A DNA stretch of 64,000 nucleotides from Lichina pygmaea (taxonomy: Eukaryota; Ascomycota; Lichinomycetes; Lichinales; Lichinaceae). Under the pieces are notes generated by a model that had not been told where the DNA came from, searched no databases, and worked only from the letters and a program-made list of their open reading frames with translations. How positions within the stretch are numbered: position 1 is the first letter of the stretch; each line of letters starts with the position of its first letter. Positions 45,247 through 57,223 of the stretch are shown here, piece by piece. Both the position numbers and the translations under genes were made by a program. The stretch lies in NCBI GenBank assembly GCA_963422465.1, contig OY730170.1, positions 2,890,379-2,954,378 on the forward strand. Direction: 5' to 3'.

Positions 45247-46880
45247 TCAGGGCATGACACCAGGAACAAGAGGAAGAGCCGTTGCCGGCAGTTCCAAGTC
45301 GATCATCATGGTATCGTCATCTCCATCCAGCGCTGTCGGTTGCGGCATCGGCATCCCTCGGCCGCGACCCTCCAACAGCTCTCGCCGCACCTCGGGCCCG
45401 ATTGCGTGGTGGCCCTTGACCAGCAAGAGGTCGAGCAGTGCCTCGCGCTGGTCCTCGGTGATGTCGTTCCGATAGCGCTGCGCAAAGACCAACAGACACT
45501 GGTGCCACAGTACGGGCAATCGAGTCCTTGACGGACGGCCAGTGGCCGAGTCCTGATCGGCGGTTGATGCTGCTGCCACCGCTGTTGCTGGAGCACCCTT
45601 GAAGCGTAAGAAGTGGAAGACCAGCGCGTCGATGACCTTGAAGGGCAATGCGTATTTCTTCTCGAGCAGCACCCGGATGAAGATGTTCGTGGCTCCGCCG
45701 CCCTCGGTGGACATGGATGCCTGCTCCGCCGCCATGTCGCAGAGTCGCAACAGCGCCGCGGCCGAATGCAGCACCGGAACGGACACGCGAGCCAGGACGG
45801 ATGAGACGATGTGAGCTTCCCGAAGCGTACATGTCTCGCTTCCGATCAAGGGGAACAAGAAGCCCTTGAAGAACGCCGGCGGGCTGTACAGAGCCTTCTT
45901 CAACGCTTTGTAGAGGTGTACGTTGAGCTTCTTCGTCTCGTGTATGTCCTCTCGGACACGATCCAGGATGATGGTTTGGAGAAAGCTCTGTACCGTGGCC
46001 GGCTTCCGCGAGACGAAAATCCGCGTCGCTTCGTAGCAGGCATTCGGCGTCCATGCGTCGGGTCGTGTGATGGCAAGAACCTCTTGCCAGTTGGGGAGGG
46101 TCGGAAGGACCTTGAACAGTTTTGGAAGCTTTCCCGACTTGTAACGCGAGAGTAAAATTCCCACCCTGTCGATGCCGTCAACGGCCGCAAGAGGCAGGAA
46201 GCCGCAAGACCGACCTTGTGTACGCCTCGACCACCTTGGCCGGTAGCTCGACGCTGCCGTCCGGTTCGGCCGAGGGGTCTCTGTCGACAACGACCTGCCG
46301 GTCTTCATGCTCGCCGATCTTCTCCAGGATCAATGCGGCAAGATTGACACCTGCGTGTCCGTCTGTCCGGGTTTTAGGTTGGAGTGATGTATCGTCTGAG
46401 GACGGTAGAAAGCGGTTGAAGGTGGCCAAGTCGCCGGGGTCCAGTTCCTGCATCGACGTCAGAACATGAGTGTCGTTGCGGATGATGTGACACATGATGT
46501 AAACGGACTCTTTCCATGTCATTTTCATCTCCGTCTCCCCAGGCGTCTTCGTCAACCCAGGCATCATCAGATTCTGCTGCTTCGTCGTCTGAGCCGGTCC
46601 GCTGGTCAAGACGAGACTCCAGTCCAAATGCGGTATCCTTGACCTGATCTGGCGCATCATCGCGCCCTTCGTCTGCTAATTCTTGACCAATTCGAAGGAC
46701 CCGGCGCGAAGCCTTGGAGCCAAGATAATTATCCGCTCCATCCGCTTCGTCCTCATGGCGAGATTTTCTCTTGTTGGATACCGGCCGGAATACGCCTGTA
46801 TCTGCAATGTCATCGGGCAGAGGTTTGTGTCGTCTTGGACGGTTGTCCCTGCTACTCTGAGAGCTTTTGGCCTTTGGCAT
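45247..46880 (-). CDS. ENP1: Bystin, 40S ribosome biogenesis factor
   Basis: A nucleolar and late pre-40S assembly factor required for 20S rRNA processing. Exons 46509-46880, 46215-46447 and 45247-46165 give 507 aa. The N-terminal third is charged (RPRRHKPLPDDI, acidic run near residues 95-120). The joined middle reads ELPAKVVEAYTRVGILLSRY, and the bystin domain includes ITRPDAWTPNACYEATRIF, DRVREDIHETKKLNVHLYKA, FFKGFLFPL, SVPVLHSAAALLRLC and FIRVLLEKKYALPFKVIDAL. Introns are 61 and 49 nt. It is divergent from BRE2. Confidence 0.95.
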
Positions 46881-47341
46881 TGTGTCAGTCTTCTAATTAT
46901 CAAGCAGGTCAATGTTTATGAATGGGGACAGAATGTCACAATGTCAGACCCACATTTTAGTGTTGTGGGGCTGGTTTCTAGCTATGACATAAGTTTTGAT
47001 AATATCCACTAATCCTAGGGTAGTGGTGGATTGTACGGAGTACAGTACAGTGCTTGAGTAGGCCGGCGTGTTGTGTCATGATCAAAAGTTCTGCCACGAC
47101 TAAACCCCGCTGAATGAAGCGGGTGGAAACTGTAGTCTAGCGAAACTCCTGCAGCTGTCGCTTTGCAAGACTTCTGAATGCTGCAGAGGATACATTTCGT
47201 CCTTACCGCTTAGGGATCCGCTCGTTAGCACCATCACTTCTGTCCAACACGGCCAAGCTGAGATCGATATCCAAGAGGACGCTCTCAATAGTTTTGGCCG
47301 GTCTCCGACGCAGAGCAAGCTCCAGAGCTCTCGTGTCTGCG
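46881..47341. promoter_or_regulatory. Divergent promoter, ENP1 / BRE2
   Basis: 461 bases between two divergent starts. It contains a small perfect hairpin around 47104-47124 (ACCCCGCT...AGCGGGT) and a GTAC patch at 47034-47052. Confidence 0.4.
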
Positions 47342-49193
47342 ATGGCGAAGCCGGCATCTACTCGCCGGAAGCGCAAGCAGATCAAGACCATGGCTGAATC
47401 GCCAGCGGTCGCCGCTGCTTCTCCCTCCATCAAGATAATGATACCGCAAAAACGCAGCGTCGAAGACTCGGAGCATGCCCCCTCCATCTCCTCTCCGCTC
47501 AATCCCGACAGCTCCAACGCTCCCAAGACCTCTCGGGTCGCCAAGGAGAGATCGTCCATGGCAAGGGAGCCTCGAGAAAAGAAAGAGAGCCTCAAGAAGC
47601 GCGAGGCCAAGGGGGTGGCCGTCCAAGGCGTTTCTCGATCCACTCCGGACGTCCGTGGAAAAGGCAGCGCCAGCGAAGAGGCACCGGTGGTGACCCACGT
47701 AGCTCCGATTCGGTACAGGCTACCACCGCCGAGGAGCACCGATTACGATGCTCCGAGAGGACCTTCCTTTACTTTTCATCACTCGAGGCAAAAGCCCGAC
47801 GATCGCGAGGTGCAGTTCTTCGAGACTTCCGAGCAGTACGCTCCGCAGGCGCCTGTCGGTGACGAGGTTGGGGTTGCTGACTCTACGGCACAGTGTCTAC
47901 AACAAGAAAGGCTTCCGGTACACTCATTGCATTGCCGACCCAACCTTTGCCTCTTCGTGGTACTACCGCCAGTCGGAGACCGGGCCGTACTGTGCGCGCA
48001 TCAACTTCGAGGACACGTCGTCCCACCTCTTCTTCGATCAGGCAGGGAATCATGTGACGACCGAAAAGGGCTTCCGTATGGCGCGGGCCAACGTCGCCGT
48101 GAGAGAAGGACGCTGGTACTGGGAATGCAAGATCGTCAGCGGCATCGGCTCGCAGAAGCAGGCGGCAAAGGCGGACGTCATCGACGGGTCTTCGCCGTCG
48201 GTGCCCAGCGGACATGTCAGGATGGGATGGGCTCGCCGCGAAGCCAGTCTGGACACGCCGGTGGGGTTCGATGCATACAGCTACGGCCTTCGCGACGCGA
48301 GCGGCCAGAAAACGCACATGTCCCGTCCGGCCGATTTCTTTCCTCCGGGCGAAGAGATTCGGGAGGGCGATGTCATCGGGCTGGAGATCAGCCTGCCTTC
48401 GACAGCGTTGCACCGCAAGATTGTCGAGGGCCAATACAATCCCGCCGTGGACACGGAAGAGACGGTGCCCGAGGAGGCGGAGGGAATGGACGTCATTCGG
48501 GATCGGCTACCCATCCGCTACAAGGCCCATCTGTACTTTGAGCAGTTTGAATATCACTCTACGAAAGAGCTGGAAGAGCTCGCGAACCCATCCCCGGTCA
48601 TCTCGGCAAGCGGACCGGCGTCGAAGTCGAAGCCCGGCCCTACGCATCCTCAGGTCCCTCTACGGACGCTGCCCGGCTCGTACATCCGCGTCTACAAGAA
48701 CGGCAGACTGATGGGCACTCCGTTCGAGCATCTCTTTGCCTTTCTCCCTCCAGCATCGAAACCGCTCGCGCACACAGGGGGTCGCGACGGCTTGGACGAC
48801 GGCATGCTTGGATACTTTCCCGCCGTCAGCGTCTTCCGAGGTGGTGCCGCCGAGGTCAACTTTGGACCGCAGTTCTGGTACCCCCCAGCAGAGAGCGTCA
48901 ACGGAGGCGTGGAGATGGTGGGCTCTGTCGACGTCAGACCTAAGATGCCATTGCGGGCCGTCGGCGAGAGGTACGAGGAGCAGATTGCGGAAGACGTCAC
49001 TTACGACCTCGTCGACGAAGTCGATTTCTGGTGCCAAGATCGCGCTTCGAAGGAGATGATGCAGGAAGTCGACCGTTCATCACAGGCCGCCGTCGGCGCC
49101 GTTCCGGCACCGGCACTCGGTGCGCAGCCGTCACAGCTCGGCCCGCCGGAACAGACTGGTGAGATCAAGGAGATTGTCCAGGAGGACGAGTGA
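47342..49193 (+). CDS. BRE2: COMPASS subunit Bre2 (Ash2-like, SPRY domain)
   Basis: A core subunit of the Set1/COMPASS histone H3-K4 methyltransferase. Exons 47342-47835 and 47894-49193 (58-nt intron with GTACGC donor) encode 597 aa. The junction gives FFETSEHVYNKKGFRYTHCI. The N-terminal 115 residues are basic and low complexity. The SPRY core includes GFRMARANVAVREGRWYWEC, VRMGWARREASLDTPVGFDA, YSYGLRDASGQ and FPPGEEIREGDVIGLEISLP, and is resumed after an insert by GSYIRVYKNGRLMGTPFEHL and GYFPAVSVFRGGAAEVNFGP, as in Ash2 relatives. The start is the first ATG of the open frame; another lies 16 codons later. Confidence 0.93.
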
Positions 49194-50693
49194 GGATGAC
49201 GGTCTCGACGGTAGCCGTAGAGCTTTCTACATGTGGGGTTGACGGATTTCATCACAGGTGGCAGTCCATCGAGCCGTCCAGACCGTACCTACTTGGTGGA
49301 TGCCGTATCGTTGAATTTTGAGCGACCAACAATCGTAGCGGAAGCCTCTGGAGCCAATTCATCCTCGAGGTCTTGGCCCTTGCGGAGCTGTTTGGAAACA
49401 CCAGAAGCCGATGTTGAGCAGCACCCTCCCCTCCACCACCCCACCCATCTCGGCCATGTCTGCCAGCCGAGGACCGAAACTGGGCTCGACAACATCTACA
49501 GTTGGCCACGCGTATGGGAGTTTGTCTGCGTGGAGGTGACGAGTGAGCACATGCCGCTTCTGTTGGTCGCTGTCTGACTCGGAAAACGTTGCGTCGGGGG
49601 GGCTCTACGGAGACGAGGCAGAAAAGGAGACGGAGAGCTGGCAGCGCCTAGACGGTCTCGCAACTGCCCTCGAACCTGGAGCGTGACAGGCTCAGCTTTC
49701 TCGAGATACCAGTCTACGTCCTTGATGATAATGACAAGAGGAACGATAAGCCCACGCAGGGCCGCTGACTTGCCGAGGCGAATCATGACGGTTGAAGGAG
49801 TCTTGCAAGAGAGCAGGCCATGTCAAGCTTGAGTTGAACGGCCTAGACGCCAGGAGGAAACGGTCTCGGCCAAGAGAGAATCCCGAACGCCCTTGAAACG
49901 GGGTTCCCCCGTATTGGAAAGCCATAGGCCACAAAGACCCCTTCCACGTGCCGTCAATGTTACCCAAGGCTTGAAAGTGAGTGTGGGTGGGTGTACTTTA
50001 TAGCCTGTATCTCCCAGCCCTCTCAATCCAGTATCTCTGGTGCGGAAGAAGCGCTCTCTCAGTGCTCTGATCGAACACGAATAAGACGTTTAGTTAGCAG
50101 AGGTGACTAGACAATCGATCCCTATGCCGAAAGACGCCTCGGAAACTAATTAGTCTCACAGCGTACTGTATCAGTAGGCAGCGCCCCTCCCGCCGACGAA
50201 GCAAGAGTAGACGATGCAAGAGTAGATCAAGCCAGCCCCAGTTGTAGTCTCCTCTGTGCAACGGCCTACCGTGCTGTTCTTCGCCGGCTCGTCACTTGAG
50301 GATGATGTAGGACCGCCACCGCTCCCGCCAGGACCACGACAGATTGTACCACGATGAAGCAGGGTCGATCGGTTCATGCGGCGTTGATCGAGCGGGAGCG
50401 GCGTGGCAGATACCCTTGGTACAATACGTATGGCACCGTAGTTATTCTCTGCGTCGTCAACGACACCAGATACATGAACTACAGTATGTGATTCCACCTC
50501 GAAAGGAGTAATCACTCGTAGAAGACAGCAAGGTCTGAACACACAGCCACTCCCGTCCCTTTCATTCCCCCCAGGAGAAACCCGTCCCAAGACCAGAAGA
50601 AAAAAAAAAAAAGAACAGAAAGAAAGGGATGAGCCAGGTAGGAAGAAAAGGGGACCAAGAGAAAGATCGAAAAGAACAACTAAAAAGGAACTT
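49194..50693. other. Spacer between BRE2 and tRNA-Asn
   Basis: 1.5 kb. A minus-strand frame at 49496-49786 begins with a hydrophobic stretch (LRGLIVPLVIII) but has no other support. A 13-nt A run lies at about 50600-50612. Nothing else recognised. Confidence 0.4.
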
Positions 50694-50830
50694 CTCCCCG
50701 GGGCGGGCTCGAACCGCCGATCTTGCGGTTGCAAATTCATCTTGTGGGTCTTGCTGTCGAGGCAGGCTCGAAGAGGAACTCAAGAGTCATTTAACAGCCG
50801 CACGCCTTAACCAGCTGGGCCACCAGGGAT
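50694..50830 (-). tRNA. tRNA-Asn (anticodon GUU) with a 63-nt intron
   Basis: The mature halves are 50793-50830 and 50694-50729. Acceptor stem TCCCTGG pairs with CCGGGGA (one G-U), followed by a G discriminator. The T arm is GGCGG-TTCGAGC-CCGCC. The anticodon stem TGCGG/CCGCA frames the loop CUGUUAA. The intron (50730-50792) is inserted after position 37, the standard eukaryotic site, and must be removed by the tRNA endonuclease. A downstream run of T on the minus strand (opposite the A-rich 50670-50690) can act as an RNA polymerase III terminator. Confidence 0.93.
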
Positions 50831-51554
50831 GGTTGTTATTGGGCGGTCTTAGTGGAGGATTGAGTGAAGGAATTCTAGTAGTGATATATAATCCTATATA
50901 CAGATAGGGGGTGCTGAGTAAAGATTGGAGCTCTCTCGATTACCGATATGGAGCTGTCGTTATGTAAGTGGTGCGAGTACGTCGGTGATACCCTGACGTC
51001 GTGCCTCGACCAGAGAAACCAATTACTGGACGTACAGTATGAAATGCCAGCGCCGCGCTGCAACCTGGGCACTGCGATCCCTTACGGTACTGTAGTTACC
51101 GGACCGGACACGCTTGGCAGAATACGTACTCGTAGGGTTCCAGTGTCTACCTCCAGTAGTTGGCTCCAGTACGAAGGACGACTCGATCTCGCCCATCAGC
51201 TTCTTGCCCAAGACCCGCATGACCTATACCCTTCCACGCCTCCGTTCACCTTCTGTTGCCGCGACTGCCAAGAAGAAGAAGAAGAGAAAGAAGAAGAAGA
51301 AGAAGAAGAAGGAGAAGAAGAAGACAAAACTCATCCAGTCTGGTCTCCTCTGTTGCGGTCGTGAAGAAGAACTTGCGGGATGCGATGCGTTTCTCCTACT
51401 ATAAAGTACGGTACGACTCCACGCTAACGTGCATGCACCCATCCTGCTCCTCGACACAAGTGATAGGCTGCCGTAGTTGAGACTGGCTTGAACACGGGCC
51501 GCCGTGAGTGGCGTGCAAGACATCCCATCTGTCGTGGCTCACGACTACATCGTC
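50831..51554. other. Spacer downstream of NC2-beta
   Basis: 724 bases. A (GAA)n tract at about 51272-51322 and GTAC motifs near 51030-51130 are the only features. Confidence 0.4.
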
Positions 51555-52350
51555 CTACAAGCCAAAGTCTCCATCGTGCTCCTCGTTGTAGGTCACGTTC
51601 GAGATGCATCCTGGCTCGCGGCTCCCGTCACGTTGCGTGTCTGCCGGCCCTTGGTTGTACTTCACCCTCGCCGCGCCAAAGAGCTCTTCTTGCTGTCGCA
51701 GCAGCTCCTCCTCGGTGAGTCCGCTCTGCTCCATCTTCGACTGCTTCTTCTCGCGCGACTATCGAGCACGGCATGAAAAGTGAGCTCCGCTGCCTTTTCC
51801 ATGCCGGGTCCCGATGAAAGATGTGGCCTACTGACCCTCTGGTGCTCCTTGTGCTCGTTGGCTACCCCGAGCACATCCTGCACGTACTCCTGGAAGCCGA
51901 GATCCTCCAGCGCTTTGGTGACGTGCTCGCATGCGATCGTCTTCTTAGCTTCCTTCTCGGCGATCTCGTTCGCCTCAGACGAGATCAACGTGATAAACTC
52001 GACGCAGCATTCGATGAGCAGGTCCCGGGCGTCTCGAGCGAAGCTGAGCCCGGCCGAGGTCGGCAGGATCTCGGTGATGATCTTTTGAACCGTCGCTGGA
52101 GATTCGCGTCAGCGGAGTGACCTGACAGCAGAAGCATTCGGTAGGTTGCAAGCGTCGTCGGAAGCGGGTTCTGGCTGTCTCGGGGCCCGATTCTTGACCA
52201 GAGATCCTGCGGATGTGGGGATACTAGAAGCCGATGGGTCGCATACCTTTCGGGAGCGAGAGGTCGTCGTTGCCTCCTGTCGATGCGTCAGCAGACACCA
52301 CCGGGACTCGGTATTCCGGCGGACTTGCCTCCGTGCTCTCGGTCAGACAT
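51555..52350 (-). CDS. NCB2: Negative cofactor 2 beta subunit (Dr1), histone-fold TBP regulator
   Basis: Dimerises with NC2-alpha and clamps TBP on promoters. Clear exons are 52247 upward (DDLSLPKA), 51836-52095 and 51555-51758, with introns of 151 and 77 nt. Together they read TVQKIITEILP, ARDARDLLIECCVEFITLISSEAN, EKEAKKTIACEHVTKALEDLGF and ANEHKEHQR-SREKKQSKMEQSGLTEEELLRQQ, the full histone fold plus the conserved tail. At the 5' end the typical MSDREHGG start (ATG at 52350) is in a different frame from GGNDDLSLPKA. The frames can be joined only by a very short intron of about 31 nt, or there is a sequence error. Predicted length is then 178 aa, with a C-terminal extension (VTYNEEHDGDFGL) beyond the usual end. 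Confidence 0.85.
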
Positions 52351-53456
52351 CCTTAGTGACGGCTATCGACCATCATCCAGCAGATGTACCGTGGATTGTG
52401 GCGGGCAAGCGGGCGAGCTTTTGCGATGGGTCCGAGTCCTCCATGGCAAGAGTCACTCATTGTCCAACTCAGAATGCCCAACTCGGTAAGGGCGACGGTT
52501 CGCCGGAAGAAGCCGGTCCGTCCGAGTTCTTAAGGAATTTTTCGCCGCTTCCCACACACACAACTTTCTCCGCCGATCAACAAAATGCAGCGGTCGTCCA
52601 AATGCCTCCAACGGTAAGCCTCGAGACATCTCGTACGTCGGCCTAATGTCGTCGGTCAATCAGCACCGCCTGTTCATGATGATAGTCGTGTCGCCCCCAT
52701 CATACAAAAGGCATTGAAGCCTTCCGTGGTGATTTACCAGTCCTAAGCCAAACGGACTCCTGATACAGCCCTTTTGTCTACGCTCTCTGCTCGACCACAT
52801 CTTTCTTGCAAACTAGAGCTGACCGTGTGCGACAGATGATCCAGCAGCCCAGTACGGAGTCCGACGACTCAAGCCAGGAGGTGTGACTCCCCTTTCCTTG
52901 CACACCACAACCCTGCCCCACAAATGATGACCTCATATATTTATCAACTCGTGATTCCCCATGAATGACCGATTCGGTTCGATTGCCTGACCTTGGCCAG
53001 CTCTTCGCACCACCATCGACTTGTGATCACGCAGAGACTGTTGGCTGACCCCATGTCATCAGACACTTACACTCTACCCTCGAATGGTGAGATGGACGGC
53101 GAGAGAATGCCCCGGCCGGACTGCCACGGATCGTCTGCTCGTGATGCCATACGTACCATGCTAATGCTGAAGGCGTTCAACGCCTGATGCGGAGCAAACA
53201 CTATTTTCATCTTTCAACTGAAGCTGCCATTGACCCCTCCGATCTATCAACCTCTTCTGTGGGTCGTCCAACGCTAATCTGGAGACTGAACAGAGCTAGG
53301 TCGATCGTATCCAACAGCACGGAAATTCCTGAAAGCACGTCTGTCCTCTTGGAAAAACATTGACAGGCGTCACGCATCACCGTGGTTGGATTTCAACAGC
53401 CCTTTGTAGGCATCCGATAGGCTTAGCAATGGAAAATACGCTTCCGATTCTACCAG
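52351..53456. other. Spacer, no gene seen
   Basis: 1.1 kb between NC2-beta and the dehydrogenase gene, with no domain-bearing frame; it holds the NCB2 promoter and the 3' region of the dehydrogenase gene. Confidence 0.4.
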
Positions 53457-54466
53457 TCACGCATCCTGATACGGAGCAAGCTCCTGACCGTCCCAGCTGC
53501 TTTTGCCATCAGCATGCGCACCTGGAACCACAAAGGCCGCTCACCTCAAACACCTCCCGCTCAATTCCTTACCAGCCCCCAACGCCAGCCGTGCCATGAC
53601 GTTGCCTGGCTGCTCTGGTTTCAACAGCTTTCCCTGCTCCCTCAACGTCACGAACCTCTCGCCGTCCTTTGGGTCCATCCTACCGGCGTGCGTCTCCCGT
53701 ATCTGCTGCTGCATGTCGGTGTCGACGACGCCCGGCCGCACCGCGACGGCGACGACATCCGGCTCTTCGGCGGCGAGCGTCAAGGCGACGTGGTTGAGCG
53801 CCGCCTTCGAAGTACCGTAGGCGCCCCAGGCCGGATAAGCATGGACGCCGGCGCCGGAAGACGTCAGGATGACGCGGCCCTTGGAGCGCCGTAGGTGAGG
53901 CAAGGCCAGTCGAATCTGCTCTCGACAGCATGGACGTCGGTATCAGCCTGGTCAGCGTAGCGGGCACCTGACCGCACGGCAATCGTGCAGCGCCGCCGAC
54001 GCATCTTACCAACTCGACCCGACTCAGGAGATTGACGGCGATGACGCGCTGCCACTCGTCCGCGGTAGATTGCGCGATGCGGTCGACGCTGAAGACCCCG
54101 TGGTTGAGCACGACGCCATCGAGCCGGCCCCAGCTGTCGACGGCGACATCGACCGCCCGTCGCGCCACCGCCGCATCCGACAGGTCTCCGGCAACGGCCT
54201 GCGCTCGTGCCGGGTACCGTCGCTCTAGCTCGCGCAGCGGCGCTTCACTTCGCGCGAGAACAAGCACTCGAGGCCCCTCGGTCGCTCGCAGGAAGTACTC
54301 TGCCACGGCGAGGCCAATGCCTTTGTTGCCATGGCCGTCGCGTGTCAGCCATGTTGTATCGACGATCGGTCTGGCTATTTGGATGGGGGAAGGGGGGAGG
54401 TTTGGCTCAAGTCGTGTCACACTCACCTCGAGACGCGCCCGTCACCATCACCACTTTTTCGGCCAT
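53457..54466 (-). CDS. Short-chain dehydrogenase/reductase (IRC24-like)
   Basis: A classical NAD(P)-dependent SDR of the fungal Irc24/benzil-reductase-like group; substrate unknown. Four exons: 54427-54466, 54010-54320, 53545-53918 and 53457-53499, giving 255 aa, the normal length. The junction of exons 1 and 2 rebuilds the Rossmann motif VTGASRGIGLAVAEYFLR. Then follow NHGV, the catalytic Ser in VILTSSGAG, and Tyr/Lys in WGAYGTSKAALNH, and RPGVVDTDMQQQI. The last exon gives SSWDGQELAPYQDA, matching the family's C-terminal ELSGxFLSWDDxELAPY block; without that splice the protein would end early at GRCLR. Introns are 106, 91 and 45 nt. Confidence 0.88.
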
Positions 54467-55661
54467 TCCCTCGGAGTGAACTAATTACTAGAGTAGTCAC
54501 GTCTATCGATTGCCGAGGGGCACTGCGGGATACAGTTGATTGATTGATTGATTGAAGTCTGCCGCCGTTCTAAGGCCAGCTAGGCTAGATTATGCGGGGA
54601 GTAGCAGTGATAGTTTGGAAGGATAAAACTGTCTCGGGGCAAAAACCTTTCCTTCCTTCTCCTCCGCTCGGGGATCTCTTTGCGGGATACAGTATGGGAA
54701 ATGGTTGGGGAGGGGGGCCTGTGGGGGGTGGGGAGGTTTCTCGTCGCATGGGAAAGCTACCCCGCCATTAATCGTGCCCCTCCAGTGCCGAGTAGAAGAA
54801 GCTAACTACTGTACTCGTACTAATTATAGCAGAGTATTACCAAAATACTCCGTACAGAGATACCAAGATACCAATACGAGTACTTGGGTACTTCCATACG
54901 GCACATAGGGTACAACGATATGGAGTATACTGTACATCCTGTACAGGAGGTTGAGTACGAAGTTACAGAAGTAGTGCCTACTTGTTTAGCGCTGGCCATT
55001 ACCATCTCATCGTTTTTGTGTTCTCGACCTCCGTATCAAGGCTGAAGATACGTACGTACGTAGTCTAGGTGGCATGAAGTACTACGTACAGCATATACAA
55101 GTACTTATGAAGCATACTGTACGGTACGTAACGTACGTTCTCGAAGTCCTCCCGTATGAGTACTGTACTGTACGTCTCTGTACCAAAGTACTCGGGTACA
55201 TACGAACATTTGTACACACGTGACGTACTTACGTACATACGTACGTATTACTGGTAGAGTGATCAGTACAAAGTACGTACTGTACATACTCGTACTGTAC
55301 TCCGTAAGTGCTACAGGAATCAACCGTAACCAAGGCGCTGCGTGCCTAGAAGACACCTGAGTAAAAGGCATGAACGTGGCGGTACTGTACAGTGCCCATA
55401 GGCACTGTAGGCACTGTAGGCAGCACTGAAACAACACACTACTGTACAGTACGGTCCGGAGTACACAGTATCTACGTATGTAGACTGCCGTTCTGGTGGC
55501 TTACAGTACGAGGGTATCGGTACCGAGTCCGACGAGCCGTAACACCGGCGACACGCAGAGCCGCAATCTAGTCGCGCCGGCCTGCTAACGAACAAAGGCG
55601 GTACGGAAGTACTCAGTACGTATGTACGGTACAGTGCAGTACTTCCGTTGGGTAGCAAGGC
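54467..55661. other. GTAC-saturated spacer
   Basis: 1.2 kb, of which 54830-55660 is the densest GTAC/TACGTA/TACTGTAC island in the window. A short TGAT repeat lies at 54536-54554. The region should include the promoters of both flanking divergent genes; no gene seen. Confidence 0.5.
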
Positions 55662-57223
55662 GTGAACAAGTACGGTGCATCCTGCCAGCCAGCCATCCAT
55701 CTATCCATCAGACCGCCCGCCAGAACGACCGTGATTCTCGGCGGCGGCATCATCGGCCTATCGACGGCGTACTACCCATCTGAATCGCGCCGGACGACGA
55801 TGACGACGACAACGGCGGCGGCAGCGGCAGGGGCGGCGGGTGGAGGTTCGATTCACCTTGTAGAAGCCTCTCCGCGGCCGTTTGCTTCGGCGTCGGGCTA
55901 TGCTGCCGGCTTCCTGGCCAACGACTACTTCTCGCACGACGCCGCCTCTCTGGGAGCTTTGGCCTTTGAGCTACATAAAGATGTCGCTGGACGACATGAT
56001 GGTGCGCGTAGGTGGGGGTATTGTAGAAGTACGGCGATGGCGTTGCGGCAAGGGGATGGTCGTGACGGCGGTGAGGATGGGGATGGGGATGGGGATGGTG
56101 GAAAGAATGATGATGATGGTACGTATGTACAGTGGCTGCGAACGAGAGCGGCTGGACCTGCTCAAGTAGCCGGCCCTGCTGGTCCGGACGACAGGAGGTC
56201 TCAGGATGAAAAGGGACGTGACGGAGCACCCGCGTGGCTCATACGGCAGACGGGGCAAGATGTCGAGATGATCAGCAAAGGGGAAACCACGGCCCAAGTG
56301 TGCGTGAAGATCTGCTTCGTCTTCTGTATCTGTTGGCAGGGCATGTTCAGAGGACGAAGATTGAGAATGCATTCGTTGATGATGTGCTTTGAAAAAAGAG
56401 ATCCGCTGCGACTGTGCCATTTCTTGCTGGCAAAATGCATCGAGAGAGAGGCGTGCGGCTGCATCACCCGGCTTGCGCGACGGCGGCGTCCAAAGACCTC
56501 CGAGACGACCTTGCCAGTGTGCGCATCGAGAGCCTGGACGACGGGCTCGAGACGGACCTCCCGTGTACGAGGCTCGCGATCGCCGCCGGCGTCTGGACGC
56601 CCGACGTGTTCCGGCAGCTCTTTCCGGCGACGACGGTCGACATCCCCGTCACGTCGCTGGCGGGCCGTCCCCTGGTCCTGAGGTCGCCGCGCTGTACAGC
56701 AGCGCACGAGCGCGACGGCTGCCCCGCCGTATCCGCGACCGACTCCGCCGGCTTCTCGCCCGAGCTGTTCAGCCGACTCGGAGGCGACATCCACATCGCC
56801 GGGCTCAACTCGACCGACACGCCTGTGCCCGAGGTGGCCATGGACGCGACCGTCGACGCAGCCGCCGTGGAGGCCCTGAGAACGGTGTCGTCTAGGCTCT
56901 TGCGCGCGCCCGACGCCGAGGTCGACCTGGAAGTGCTGCGAGAGGGCTCCTGCCACCGGCCCGTCACGCTCAGCGGCATGTCTCTCCTGACCAAGATACC
57001 TGATGCATCGCTAGGCCGTAGCTTATCGACGAGGGATCTCGATGGGGGCGTCCTTGTCGGGGCTGGTCACGGTCCGTGGGGCATCTCTCCTGCTTTGGGG
57101 TCGGGCAAGGTACTGGCTCGGCTGATCGAGGGTGCTCCAACATCAAGCCGTTCGGAGTATGGGGCGTTGCATTGCAGCACCGGCAGCCGAACCTGGATCT
57201 TGAATCGTAGCTCTCGTTCGTAG
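55662..57223 (+). CDS. TDA3-like FAD-dependent oxidoreductase, with an apparent frameshift
   Basis: A DAO-type flavoprotein of the Tda3 group; yeast Tda3 is linked to endosome-Golgi traffic, and its substrate is unknown. The FAD-binding loop is TTVILGGGIIGLSTAYY, then IHLVEASPRPFASASGYAAGFLAND. An intron at 56300-56398 joins GETTAQV to DPLRLCHFLLAKCIER. The continuation GVRLHHPACATAASKDLRDD lies in another frame: a GAGAGAGAG run at 56442-56450 looks two bases too long. The rest is orthodox (CTRLAIAAGVWTPDVFRQLFP, FSPELFSRLGGDIHIAGLNS, GVLVGAGHGPWGISPALGSGK). No ATG begins the frame at 55662, so a small 5' exon is missing from this model. It is either a recent pseudogene or carries a sequencing slip. 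Confidence 0.75.

Noticed and set aside
49496-49786. A short minus-strand frame with a hydrophobic N-terminus
   Set aside because: No recognised family, no partner exons; kept only as a remark in the spacer.
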